Assembly: GCA_036399695.1 (NCBI GenBank)
Contig: DASWMP010000089.1
Coordinates: 1-7,179 of the forward strand
From: DASVEE01 sp036399695
GTDB taxonomy: Bacteria > Acidobacteriota > Thermoanaerobaculia > Gp7-AA8
DNA length: 7,179 nucleotides
Reading direction: 5' to 3'
Made by a program: the position numbers and the translations under genes. Below the pieces are notes generated by a model, which was given only the letters and a program-made list of their open reading frames with translations, did not search any database and was not told the origin of the DNA. The stretch's first letter is position 1; each line of letters opens with the position of its first letter. Positions 1-5,638 of this stretch are shown here, in pieces.

Positions 1-48
1 GCGCCGGGCCTACGAGGGGGTACGGCGGCATCATCGAGGAGCGGCGGA

Positions 49-125
49 GCCCGCCTTTAGCGGGCGTCAGCGGTGTAGCCCCGGGCCAAAGCCCGGGGTT
101 CACGGGTCCGTCCCCGCGGAGCGGG
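49..125. repeat. Three consecutive short hairpins in the leader region
   Basis: Three perfect inverted repeats lie in a row: GCCCGC at 49-54 with GCGGGC at 60-65 (5-nt loop), CCCCGGGC at 79-86 with GCCCGGGG at 91-98 (4-nt loop), and CCCGC at 113-117 with GCGGG at 121-125 (3-nt loop). The region 1-245 has no convincing gene; the open frames through it have low-complexity translations and no start with a ribosome binding site. The hairpins resemble the REP-like palindromes scattered between genes in many GC-rich environmental genomes, and could also protect or terminate an upstream transcript. No T-run follows any of them, so I do not call an intrinsic terminator. No promoter could be placed with confidence. 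Confidence 0.6.
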
Positions 126-234
126 CTTGCTCGACGCATGCTCGGCAGTCGTACAGGCGCACAGAGTGCGCCGATACCTTCGTGGGCGGGGGGGGGCACA
201 TCGCGCCAAAAACTGCTGCGGTAAACTGAGGCCC

Positions 235-240
235 AAGGAG
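235..240 (+). promoter_or_regulatory. Ribosome binding site of the AhpD-like gene
   Basis: AAGGAG sits 5 nt before the ATG at 246. It is a strong Shine-Dalgarno match and fixes the start of the first gene of the cluster against the longer out-of-frame open frame beginning at 127. Confidence 0.8.
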
Positions 241-245
241 TCTTC

Positions 246-578
246 ATGCCCAGCTACTACATGTCCGAGGACCTGGCGCGGTTCGGAGAGATCTCGAAGG
301 CCAATCCCAAAGGGTGGGATGCCTTCATGAACTGGTACCAGCAGACGATGGCGCCCGGCGCCCTCGACGAAAAGACCAAGAAGCTCATCGCCCTGGCCGT
401 GGCCTACGCCATCCAGGAGCCGTATTGCATCGATTCCTACTCCTCGGCCTGCAGCGACGCCGGTCTGTCACCGGAAGAGATGTCCGAAGCCGTCGCCGTC
501 GCGGCGGTGATCCGCGGCGGCGGCACGATCGCCCACTGGGTGCAGTCGTGCAACACGATGGCGCGGAAGGAAGTCTAG
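246..578 (+). CDS. AhpD/carboxymuconolactone decarboxylase-like small protein (peroxidase-like)
   Basis: A 110-residue protein with the all-helical AhpD/CMD fold pattern. Residues 40-57 match the conserved helix (LDEKTKKLIALAVAYAIQ) before the active-site loop EPYCIDSY (58-65), and 73-100 match the second conserved helix and IRGGGTIAH segment. AhpD proteins are thiol-dependent alkylhydroperoxidases with CxxCxxxH. Here the second Cys is kept (C61), the first is Glu58 and the His is Tyr65; further cysteines are C69 and C102. Peroxidase activity by the standard CxxC mechanism is therefore doubtful. From memory, the sequence style (short YY N-terminus, PYCID loop, RGG-x-x-x-H end) is closest to the peroxidase-like proteins beside arsenosugar/selenium-linked radical SAM genes; I cannot verify this. 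The start has a strong ribosome binding site. The next gene begins 4 nt after the stop, implying an operon with the flavoprotein and radical SAM gene. Fold confident, function not. Confidence 0.85.
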   Translation: MPSYYMSEDLARFGEISKANPKGWDAFMNWYQQTMAPGALDEKTKKLIALAVAYAIQEPYCIDSYSSACSDAGLSPEEMSEAVAVAAVIRGGGTIAHWVQSCNTMARKEV

Positions 579-582
579 CCGG

Positions 583-1767
583 ATGGCGAGAGTCATCGTC
601 GTCGGCGCGGGGCCGATGGGGATCGCCGCCGCGCTCGGCGCGATCGACCGCGGTCACGACGTCACGGTGCTCGAGCGTGGCGAGGTCGGTGCCTCGCTGC
701 GCACCTGGGGAGCGACGCGCTTCTTCTCGCCGCTGGCGATGAATGTCTCCCCCCGCATGCGCGAGCTCCTCGCCACGCTCGACGGCACGCTCGACGATGC
801 TCTCGACGACGGGGCTCTCCTCACCGGCAGCGAGTACGCCGACCGGATTCTCGTCCCGCTCTCGGAGCGCGAACCGTTGCGAGGCCGCGTCCGCACCGGC
901 CACCGTGTCGTGGCCATCGGCCGCCGGGGCCTGACGCGCGGCGGCTTCGCCGGCCATCCGTTGCGCGCCGAGCGGCCGTTCCGCGTCCTCGTCGAATCGG
1001 CGGCGGGGGAGGAACTGCTCGAAGCGGAGCACATCCTCGACGCCAGCGGCGGCCTCGTCGTGCCCCGTCCGTTCGGCGTCGGCGGCCTGCCGGTGCGCGG
1101 CGAATCCCGTCTCGCCCGGCGGCCCATCCGCACGCTCGGCGAGCTGCTGTCGCTGCGCGACCAGCTCCGCGGCAAGCGGGTGCTGCTCGTCGGTGACGGC
1201 CACTCGGCCGCGAACGCCATCGTCTTTCTCGACGCGCTGGCGCGGGAGGATGCGAACACGCGCGTCGTCTGGGCCGTGCGCACCCCGAATCGCCGTCCGT
1301 GCGAAGAGGTGGCGAACGATCCGCTGCCGGAACGGGACGCGATCGTCGCCCGTGCCAATGCCCTCGCCGAGACGCCGCCGCCGTACCTGACGATGCAGCG
1401 GCGGGCCATGATCGATGCCGTCGTGCAGACCAACGGGCACGTCACCGTCGCTCTCACGGGCGACCGCAGCGTCGAGGCCGATTACATCGCCGCCTTCACC
1501 GGCTATCGTCCCGATGCCTCGTTCATCTCGGAGCTGACGGTGGAGACGTCGCCCGTGACCGAAGGGGGCGCACGCCTCTACAACGCCATCGCCAACGTCA
1601 CGGATTGCCTCAGTGTGCCGAAGGTCCGGCCGCACGATCTGGAGTCGGGGGAGCCGGGCTACTGGTTCATCGGCTCGCGCGGTTACGGCAGAGCGAGAAC
1701 GTTTCTGCTCCAGACCGGGTTGCAGCAGTTGGAGACCGTGCTCGCATGCATCCCGAAAGCGTCCTGA
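583..1767 (+). CDS. FAD/NAD(P)-dependent oxidoreductase, flavin monooxygenase/thioredoxin-reductase-like
   Basis: A 394-residue cytoplasmic flavoprotein. The N-terminus carries an FAD-binding Rossmann motif, GAGPMG at 8-13, with the ribose-binding acidic residue E31 after strand two (VTVLER). A second dinucleotide motif, VLLVGDGHSAAN at 200-211 (GxGxxA), suggests NADPH or NADH binding. The GSRGYGR segment near the C-terminus, followed by a Leu-rich helix, fits the FAD-closing end of two-domain pyridine nucleotide-disulfide oxidoreductases or flavin monooxygenases. No redox CxxC is visible, so a thioredoxin-reductase disulfide mechanism is unlikely; oxygen- or substrate-directed hydride chemistry is more plausible. 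The ATG lies 4 nt past the previous stop, with GGAAGGAAG at 565-573 as a possible ribosome binding site. The 3' end overlaps the radical SAM gene by 22 nt, so the two are probably translationally coupled. Substrate unknown. Confidence 0.85.
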   Translation: MARVIVVGAGPMGIAAALGAIDRGHDVTVLERGEVGASLRTWGATRFFSPLAMNVSPRMRELLATLDGTLDDALDDGALLTGSEYADRILVPLSEREPLRGRVRTGHRVVAIGRRGLTRGGFAGHPLRAERPFRVLVESAAGEELLEAEHILDASGGLVVPRPFGVGGLPVRGESRLARRPIRTLGELLSLRDQLRGKRVLLVGDGHSAANAIVFLDALAREDANTRVVWAVRTPNRRPCEEVANDPLPERDAIVARANALAETPPPYLTMQRRAMIDAVVQTNGHVTVALTGDRSVEADYIAAFTGYRPDASFISELTVETSPVTEGGARLYNAIANVTDCLSVPKVRPHDLESGEPGYWFIGSRGYGRARTFLLQTGLQQLETVLACIPKAS

Positions 1768-2633
1768 CCGCCCAGCCGCATCCGCACGTGCCGCTCGTGC
1801 AGCTCGACACCCTCTGGATCCAGGTGGCCGGGACGATCTGCAACATCGAGTGCACGCACTGCTTCATCTCCTGCTCGCCGCGGAACAAGTCGCACGGGAT
1901 GATGTCGCTGGCGGACGTGGAAGCGCGGCTGTCGGAAGCGCGCGAGCTCGGCGTGCGTGAGTACTACTTCACCGGCGGCGAGCCGTTCATGAACCGCGAG
2001 CTGCTGCCGATCCTCGAAGCGACGCTGCGGCAGGGGCCGGCCACGGTGCTGACGAACGGGATGCTGCTGCGGAAGGAAGTCTGCCGCCGGCTGCGCGAGC
2101 TGTTCGACGCCAGCGACTATTCGCTCGATCTCCGCGTCAGCCTGGACGGCTTCGACGAGGCGACGCACGACGCCATTCGCGGCGCCGGCGTCTGGCAACG
2201 GGTGATGATCGGCCTGCGCAATCTCGCCGAAGCCGGCTTGAATCCCGTCATCACCGTCACGACCGCCGCCGAAGGCGTGGCCACGGCGGAGGGACGGACG
2301 CGCTTCCTGGAGCTGATCCGCGGCTTCGGTTTCGACAAGCCCCGCCTGAAAGTGCTGTCGCTGTTCCGCATCGGCGCCGAGGAGACGCGAACGCACGCCT
2401 ACGAGGACTGGGAGCGGCTGTCGCAGCAAGAGCTCACCGAGAGCGAAGCGTCGGTGCTGCAATGCTCCTCCTGCCGCATGGCCACGAGCAAAGGCATCTT
2501 CGTCTGCCCGATCCTCATCGAAGAGCCGGAAGCACGGATGGGCGACACCCTCGCCGAATCGCTCCGCCCGTTCCCGCTCAAGTACGGCGCGTGCCATACG
2601 TGCTGGGTGGATGGGGTGACGTGTACGACGTGA
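1746..2633 (+). CDS. Radical SAM protein with C-terminal auxiliary-cluster-like cysteines
   Basis: A 295-residue protein. The radical SAM motif CNIECTHC (C32, C36, C39; CxxxCxxC) binds the catalytic 4Fe-4S cluster that cleaves S-adenosylmethionine, and GGEP at 77-80 is the SAM amino-group motif. DLRVSLDGFDEATHD is the strand-and-loop typical of MoaA/SPASM-type members. The C-terminal third has six further cysteines: C240, C243, C254, C283, C286 and C293. This fits a SPASM- or twitch-like domain holding one or two auxiliary Fe-S clusters, common in enzymes acting on peptides or on oxidisable small molecules. The ATG at 1746 is chosen because it overlaps the flavoprotein stop by 22 nt, has GGAG at 1731-1734, and leaves a normal-length N-terminus; the frame opens further upstream (to 1299), but that extension is the antiparallel-composition shadow of the flavoprotein gene. 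The lack of the CxxxCxxCH-plus-VDAG style N-terminus argues against ArsS. Substrate unknown. Confidence 0.88.
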   Translation: MHPESVLTAQPHPHVPLVQLDTLWIQVAGTICNIECTHCFISCSPRNKSHGMMSLADVEARLSEARELGVREYYFTGGEPFMNRELLPILEATLRQGPATVLTNGMLLRKEVCRRLRELFDASDYSLDLRVSLDGFDEATHDAIRGAGVWQRVMIGLRNLAEAGLNPVITVTTAAEGVATAEGRTRFLELIRGFGFDKPRLKVLSLFRIGAEETRTHAYEDWERLSQQELTESEASVLQCSSCRMATSKGIFVCPILIEEPEARMGDTLAESLRPFPLKYGACHTCWVDGVTCTT

Positions 2634-2647
2634 ATGGGGCGTTGCAC

Positions 2648-2797
2648 GTTGTCCGTTGTCCGTTGTCCGTGCTGCGCAGGGGCGCGGGTTTTTGGTTTTT
2701 GGTTTTTGGTTTTCGGCTTGAGACCAGCAACCAACAACCAACAACCAACAACCACGCACCGCGGAGCACGGACAACGGACAACGAGCAACGGACAAC
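2648..2797. repeat. 150-bp nested inverted repeat made of heptanucleotide tandem repeats
   Basis: The left outer arm has three perfect GTTGTCC units (2648-2668). The right outer arm has GGACAAC at 2770-2776, 2777-2783 and 2791-2797, with the variant GAGCAAC at 2784-2790. Positions 2648-2673 are the reverse complement of 2765-2790 with 2 mismatches in 26. Inside lie a second pair of 7-nt repeat tracts: GTTTTTG three times plus GTTTTCG (2688-2715), and the variant CCAGCAA followed by CCAACAA three times (2724-2751), which are also roughly complementary. All four tracts share the same 7-bp period. The element fills the 187-bp gap between the radical SAM and phosphoesterase genes and codes for nothing credible. 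It resembles in kind the short tandemly repeated heptamers (STRR) of cyanobacteria, although the units differ. A dispersed non-coding repeat is the likeliest reading. Confidence 0.9.
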
Positions 2798-2820
2798 GTC
2801 CGCCACCCGGCCGGTGCGCG

Positions 2821-3597
2821 GTGAAAATCGCTTTCATTGGGGGGATCTACTCGAACTATCACGCGCTGGTCGCGGCGCTGGAGGAGATCGGGCGGCGGGG
2901 GGTAGATGACATCTACTTTCTGGGCGATCTGGGGGCGTTCGGGCCGTACCCGGATCGGGTGCCGCGGTTGCTGATCGAGCGGGGGATTCGGGGGATTCAG
3001 GGGAACTATGAGGAGTCGCTGTCGTCGGGGGCGACGGATTGTCATTGCGGGTATACGGATCCGCGGGACAACCATTACGCGCAGATCTCCTACGACTACA
3101 CCTTCGCCAACACTTCCGATTCGCTGAAGGAGTGGATGGGGACGCTGCCGCGGGAGCTGCGGTTCGTGGCCGGCGGACGGCGGTTTCTGCTGGTGCATGG
3201 GTCGCCGCGGAAGATCAACGAGTTCCTCTGGCGATCGACGTCGCCGGAGCCGTTTCTCGACAGGCTCTGCCGCGAGCATGAGGCGGACGTCATCGTCTGC
3301 ACCCATACCGGACTGCACTGGCACAAGGAGCTCAGCGGGAACCGGCACGTCATCAACGCCGGTGTGATCGGCCGGCCGGCCAACGACGGGCGGACGAACG
3401 TCTGGGCGACGATCGTCACGGCAGGGGAGACGCTCGAGGTGGAGTTCGTCCCCATTCATTACGATCACCAGCGGCTGGCCGAGGAGATGCGGCAGGAGAA
3501 GCTGCCCGAAGAGTTCGTCGAGACGGTGCTGACGGGCTGGTGGACGACGTGTCTGGAGATCCTGCCGCCGAAGGAGCGCGCCGCCGGCCGGTATTGA
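2821..3597 (+). CDS. Metallophosphoesterase-fold protein with degenerate first metal site
   Basis: A 258-residue protein that starts like YfcE/MJ0936-type phosphodiesterases and follows their motif order throughout. Motif I, normally D-x-H-G-N, is GIYSN (G8, Y10). Motif II, GDLGAFGP, is intact (D36). Motif III, normally GNHD/E, is GNYE (N62 kept, His to Y63). Motif IV, VHGSP, is intact (H126). Motif V, normally GHTH, is THTG (H162 kept, last His to G164; H166 follows). The metal-2 ligands D36, N62, H126 and H162 all survive, while the metal-1-specific ligands and the catalytic His are replaced. The enzyme may be mononuclear, have a new activity, or bind a ligand. GTG at 2821 is the only start codon in frame after the stop at 2719, and gives the expected N-terminus, but no good ribosome binding site precedes it. 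The heptamer element separates it from the radical SAM gene. Codons in the first 240 nt are unusually GGG/CGG-rich compared with neighbours. Confidence 0.88.
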   Translation: MKIAFIGGIYSNYHALVAALEEIGRRGVDDIYFLGDLGAFGPYPDRVPRLLIERGIRGIQGNYEESLSSGATDCHCGYTDPRDNHYAQISYDYTFANTSDSLKEWMGTLPRELRFVAGGRRFLLVHGSPRKINEFLWRSTSPEPFLDRLCREHEADVIVCTHTGLHWHKELSGNRHVINAGVIGRPANDGRTNVWATIVTAGETLEVEFVPIHYDHQRLAEEMRQEKLPEEFVETVLTGWWTTCLEILPPKERAAGRY

Positions 3598-3615
3598 GCT
3601 TGCTCTCTGCCTCGC

Positions 3616-3621
3616 AGGAGG
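3616..3621 (+). promoter_or_regulatory. Ribosome binding site of the lipoprotein gene
   Basis: AGGAGG, a full Shine-Dalgarno consensus, lies 5 nt before the ATG at 3627. It decides that start over the ATG at 3540, which would put 29 extra residues ahead of the signal peptide and overlap the phosphoesterase gene. Confidence 0.85.
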
Positions 3622-3626
3622 TATTG

Positions 3627-3944
3627 ATGCGCAAGCTTTTGCTCTTCCCGATCCTGGTGGTGGTCCTCGCCTGCAAGCAGGCCGGCGATCCCACTCCCGA
3701 TCCCGCCGACGGCCTCGGCAGCGGCGCCACCATCACCGAAACCACCGGCACCGCCAACCCGAACCCCGGCGTCGCCACCAGCACGAACAGCGGCCCTGGC
3801 GAAGGCCACATCGGCATCTCGAGCACCGGAGAAGTGGTGAATACGCAGACCGGCACGGACACGGCCGGCACGGCGGGCACCGCCACTACCGGTACTACGG
3901 GCACCAACGCCACGACCGGGACTACGGCCACCACGACGACGTAA
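3627..3944 (+). CDS. Small Thr/Gly-rich lipoprotein
   Basis: A 105-residue protein. Residues 1-16 are a lipoprotein signal peptide: MRK, a hydrophobic stretch (LLLFPILVVVLA) and the lipobox LVVVLAC with C16 as the lipidated residue. The mature protein (89 residues) has no recognisable domain. After a Pro/Asp-rich linker it becomes a low-complexity tail of Thr, Gly and Ala; residues 75-105 are almost only these three, in TGT/ATTGTT-like steps and ending in four Thr. The tail looks disordered and could be a spacer or glycosylation target. It lies 29 nt after the phosphoesterase stop with a strong ribosome binding site, so it may be the last gene of the same transcript, although its content gives no functional link. 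Short variable lipoproteins of this type are common and often strain-specific. Function unknown. Confidence 0.75.
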   Translation: MRKLLLFPILVVVLACKQAGDPTPDPADGLGSGATITETTGTANPNPGVATSTNSGPGEGHIGISSTGEVVNTQTGTDTAGTAGTATTGTTGTNATTGTTATTTT

Positions 3945-3951
3945 AGACGCG

Positions 3952-4107
3952 AGTTTGGAGTGCGGCAGCGGCGCTTCATCAGTTGCCGCTTTCCCCTAGC
4001 GGAAGCGTCGAGCTTCCGCCTTTTCGGGCGCCAGGGGAGGCCGCAGCTCGCCGCTGCGGCTATGGGAAAGCGGCAACTGATGAAGCGTCGCTGCCGCACT
4101 CCAAACT
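3952..4107. repeat. 156-bp palindromic element with 44-bp arms and two internal hairpins
   Basis: The left arm 3952-3995 is the reverse complement of 4064-4107 with one difference in 44 (G3971 against T4088). In a + strand transcript this is a G-U pair, so the RNA stem would be unbroken. The stem continues inward at 3997-4000 with 4059-4062. Inside are two perfect 8-bp hairpins with 5-nt loops: 3999-4006 with 4012-4019, and 4040-4047 with 4053-4060, so alternative cloverleaf-like folding is possible. The element fills the whole convergent intergenic space and its right end covers two bases of the purH stop codon. Arms this long and this well matched suggest a non-autonomous dispersed element (REP/MITE-like) or a recently formed palindrome. 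No transposase and no clear target duplication are visible. Confidence 0.92.
3999..4024 (+). terminator. Possible intrinsic terminator of the left-hand operon
   Basis: The perfect 8-bp stem GCGGAAGC/GCTTCCGC (3999-4006 with 4012-4019, loop GTCGA) is followed by CC... then TTTT at 4021-4024, the layout of a weak Rho-independent terminator for transcripts coming from the lipoprotein gene. It is embedded in the larger palindrome, whose 44-bp outer stem could compete with or reinforce it. In the opposite direction no T-run follows either internal hairpin, so termination of purH transcripts would depend on the large stem itself. Confidence 0.45.
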
Positions 4108-5638
4108 AATGCCGGAAGTGCCGTTCCCCGGTGAACACCATCGCCAGGCCGCGCTCGTTCGCGGCCGCGATCACTTCCGCGTCGCGTACCGAGCCGCCGG
4201 GCTGAATCACCGCCCGCACGCCCGCGTCGGCCAGGATGTCCAGCCCGTCGCGGAAGGGGAAGAAGGCGTCCGACGCCGCGAACGTCCCGGCTGACGGCAG
4301 CACCGCTTTCATCATCGCCACCTTTGCCGCGTCGACGCGGCTCATCTGCCCGGCGCCGATGCCTACCGACTGCGACGACTCGTTCGTCAGCACGATGGCG
4401 TTCGACTTTACGTGCGCGCAGACGATCCAGGCGAATTCCAGCCCAGCCAGTTCTTCGTCCGACGGCTGCCGCTCGGTCACGACTTTCCAGCCGGCGCGCG
4501 TGGAGACGCGGTCGGGTGACTGCGCGAGGATGCCGCCGGCGGCGCTGCGGTATTCGTACTCCTGCACCACCGCGCGCGTCGTCACGAGGCGCAGGTTCTT
4601 CTTCTTGGCCAGCACGTCGAGGGCCTCAGGGGCGAACGCCGGGGCGACGATGACCTCGAGAAAGAGCTCGGCGATGGCGCGGGCGCACTCGGCATCGAAC
4701 GTCCGGTTGGCGCCGATGATCCCGCCGAAGGCCGAGACCGGATCCGCCTCGATCGCGGCACGCAGCGCCTCGATGAGCGTGCCGCGGCGCGCGACTCCGC
4801 ACGGATTCGTATGCTTGATGATGGCGATGGCCGGCTCGCGGAAGGCGTTGGCCAGCTTGATGGCGGCGTCGAGGTCGAGGAGGTTGTTGTACGACAGCTC
4901 CTTCCCCTGCAACTGCTCGAACGGGCGGTCGCCCGCCTGCACGAAGAACCCCGCCGTCTGGTGCGGGTTCTCGCCGTAACGGAGGTCCTGGTATTTTTCG
5001 AGCTCCAGCGTCAGCGTCTCCGGCGCCTCGGCCTCGCCCTCGGTCGAGTCGCCCTCCGACGCCTGGTGCAGGTAGTTCGCGATCGTGATGTCGTAGACCG
5101 ACGTCTTCGCGAACACCGCCATCGCCGCATGCAGGCGGAACTCTTGGCTGATCTCCCCCTGCTGGTGCTCCTCGATGAAGTCCTCGTACATCGCCGGATC
5201 GCTGAGCACGACGACGTGACGATAGTTCTTCGCCGCCGCGCGCAGCATCGACGGCCCGCCGATGTCGATCTGCTCGATGGCCTCCGCCAGCGTGACCCCT
5301 TCCTTCGCGATCGTCTCCTCGAAAGGGTAGAGGTTGACGACGACGAGGTCGATCTTCGGGATGCTCAGCCGCTCGACGTCGGCGACGTGATCTTTGTTGT
5401 CGCGGTCGTGAAGGATGGCCCCGAAGACTTTCGGCGTCAGCGTCTTCACCCGCCCGCCGAGGATCTCGGGGGCGCCGGACCACTGGGCGATGGCGGTGAC
5501 GGGGATGCCAGCGTCGGTCAGGTGCTTCGCCGTGCCGCCGGTCGAGAGGATCTCGATGCCTTTGGACGTCAGATACTGCGCGAGCTCGATGATGCCGCTC
5601 TTGTCGGAGACGGAGAGGATTGCACGCTCAATTTGCAT
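4106..5638 (-). CDS. purH: Bifunctional AICAR formyltransferase / IMP cyclohydrolase
   Basis: A 510-residue protein, full length for PurH. It catalyses the last two steps of de novo purine synthesis: transfer of a formyl group from 10-formyl-THF to AICAR, then ring closure to IMP. The N-terminal cyclohydrolase domain (about 1-195) shows SVSDKSG (9-15), STGGT (32-36), GGRVKTLTPK (61-70), VVNLYPF (100-106) and IDIGGPSMLRAAAKN (124-138). An acidic linker (about 195-208) leads to the formyltransferase domain with RYGENPHQ (220-227), SYNNLLDLDAA (249-259), the catalytic K275-H276 in IIKHTNPCG, DPVSAFGG, SNAIVL, and the C-terminal QPGGSVRD and FTGERHFRH. T68 and Y139 stand where His is usual (TLHPK, AKNH), in otherwise intact motifs. 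The ATG overlaps the end of the upstream secreted-protein gene by 11 nt (the TGA lies inside the purH start region), implying translational coupling. The stop codon touches the palindromic element. No purine riboswitch or PurR-type operator was seen. Confidence 0.97.
   Translation of the reverse strand: MQIERAILSVSDKSGIIELAQYLTSKGIEILSTGGTAKHLTDAGIPVTAIAQWSGAPEILGGRVKTLTPKVFGAILHDRDNKDHVADVERLSIPKIDLVVVNLYPFEETIAKEGVTLAEAIEQIDIGGPSMLRAAAKNYRHVVVLSDPAMYEDFIEEHQQGEISQEFRLHAAMAVFAKTSVYDITIANYLHQASEGDSTEGEAEAPETLTLELEKYQDLRYGENPHQTAGFFVQAGDRPFEQLQGKELSYNNLLDLDAAIKLANAFREPAIAIIKHTNPCGVARRGTLIEALRAAIEADPVSAFGGIIGANRTFDAECARAIAELFLEVIVAPAFAPEALDVLAKKKNLRLVTTRAVVQEYEYRSAAGGILAQSPDRVSTRAGWKVVTERQPSDEELAGLEFAWIVCAHVKSNAIVLTNESSQSVGIGAGQMSRVDAAKVAMMKAVLPSAGTFAASDAFFPFRDGLDILADAGVRAVIQPGGSVRDAEVIAAANERGLAMVFTGERHFRH

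Noticed and set aside
127..330. + strand open frame beginning upstream of the AhpD-like gene
   Set aside because: Arg-rich, no ribosome binding site, and overlaps the motif-bearing gene in another frame.
385..1635. Long - strand open frame (416 codons) opposite the AhpD-like and flavoprotein genes
   Set aside because: Translation is rich in Arg, Ala, Gly and Asp with no domain. It is the antisense shadow expected in GC-rich DNA; the + strand genes have clear motifs.
1746..2633. Identification as ArsS (arsenosugar radical SAM)
   Set aside because: The residues around the CxxxCxxC motif and the C-terminal cysteines do not match my memory of ArsS, and no arsenic genes lie nearby.
2648..2797. 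CRISPR-like array
   Set aside because: The units are contiguous 7-mers with no spacers, and they are arranged as inverted arms.
1683..2837. Long - strand open frame opposite the radical SAM gene
   Set aside because: It runs through the heptamer repeat and has no recognisable motif; the + strand carries an unmistakable radical SAM protein.
2634..2909. + strand open frame across the heptamer element
   Set aside because: The translation is just the repeat (VVRCP, FWFLVFG, NNQQPTT-like) and overlaps the phosphoesterase gene in another frame.
3627..3944. Lipoprotein as a peptide precursor for the radical SAM enzyme
   Set aside because: It has a lipoprotein signal peptide and lipobox rather than a leader peptide, and no cleavage or core motif. 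The adjacency alone does not support it.
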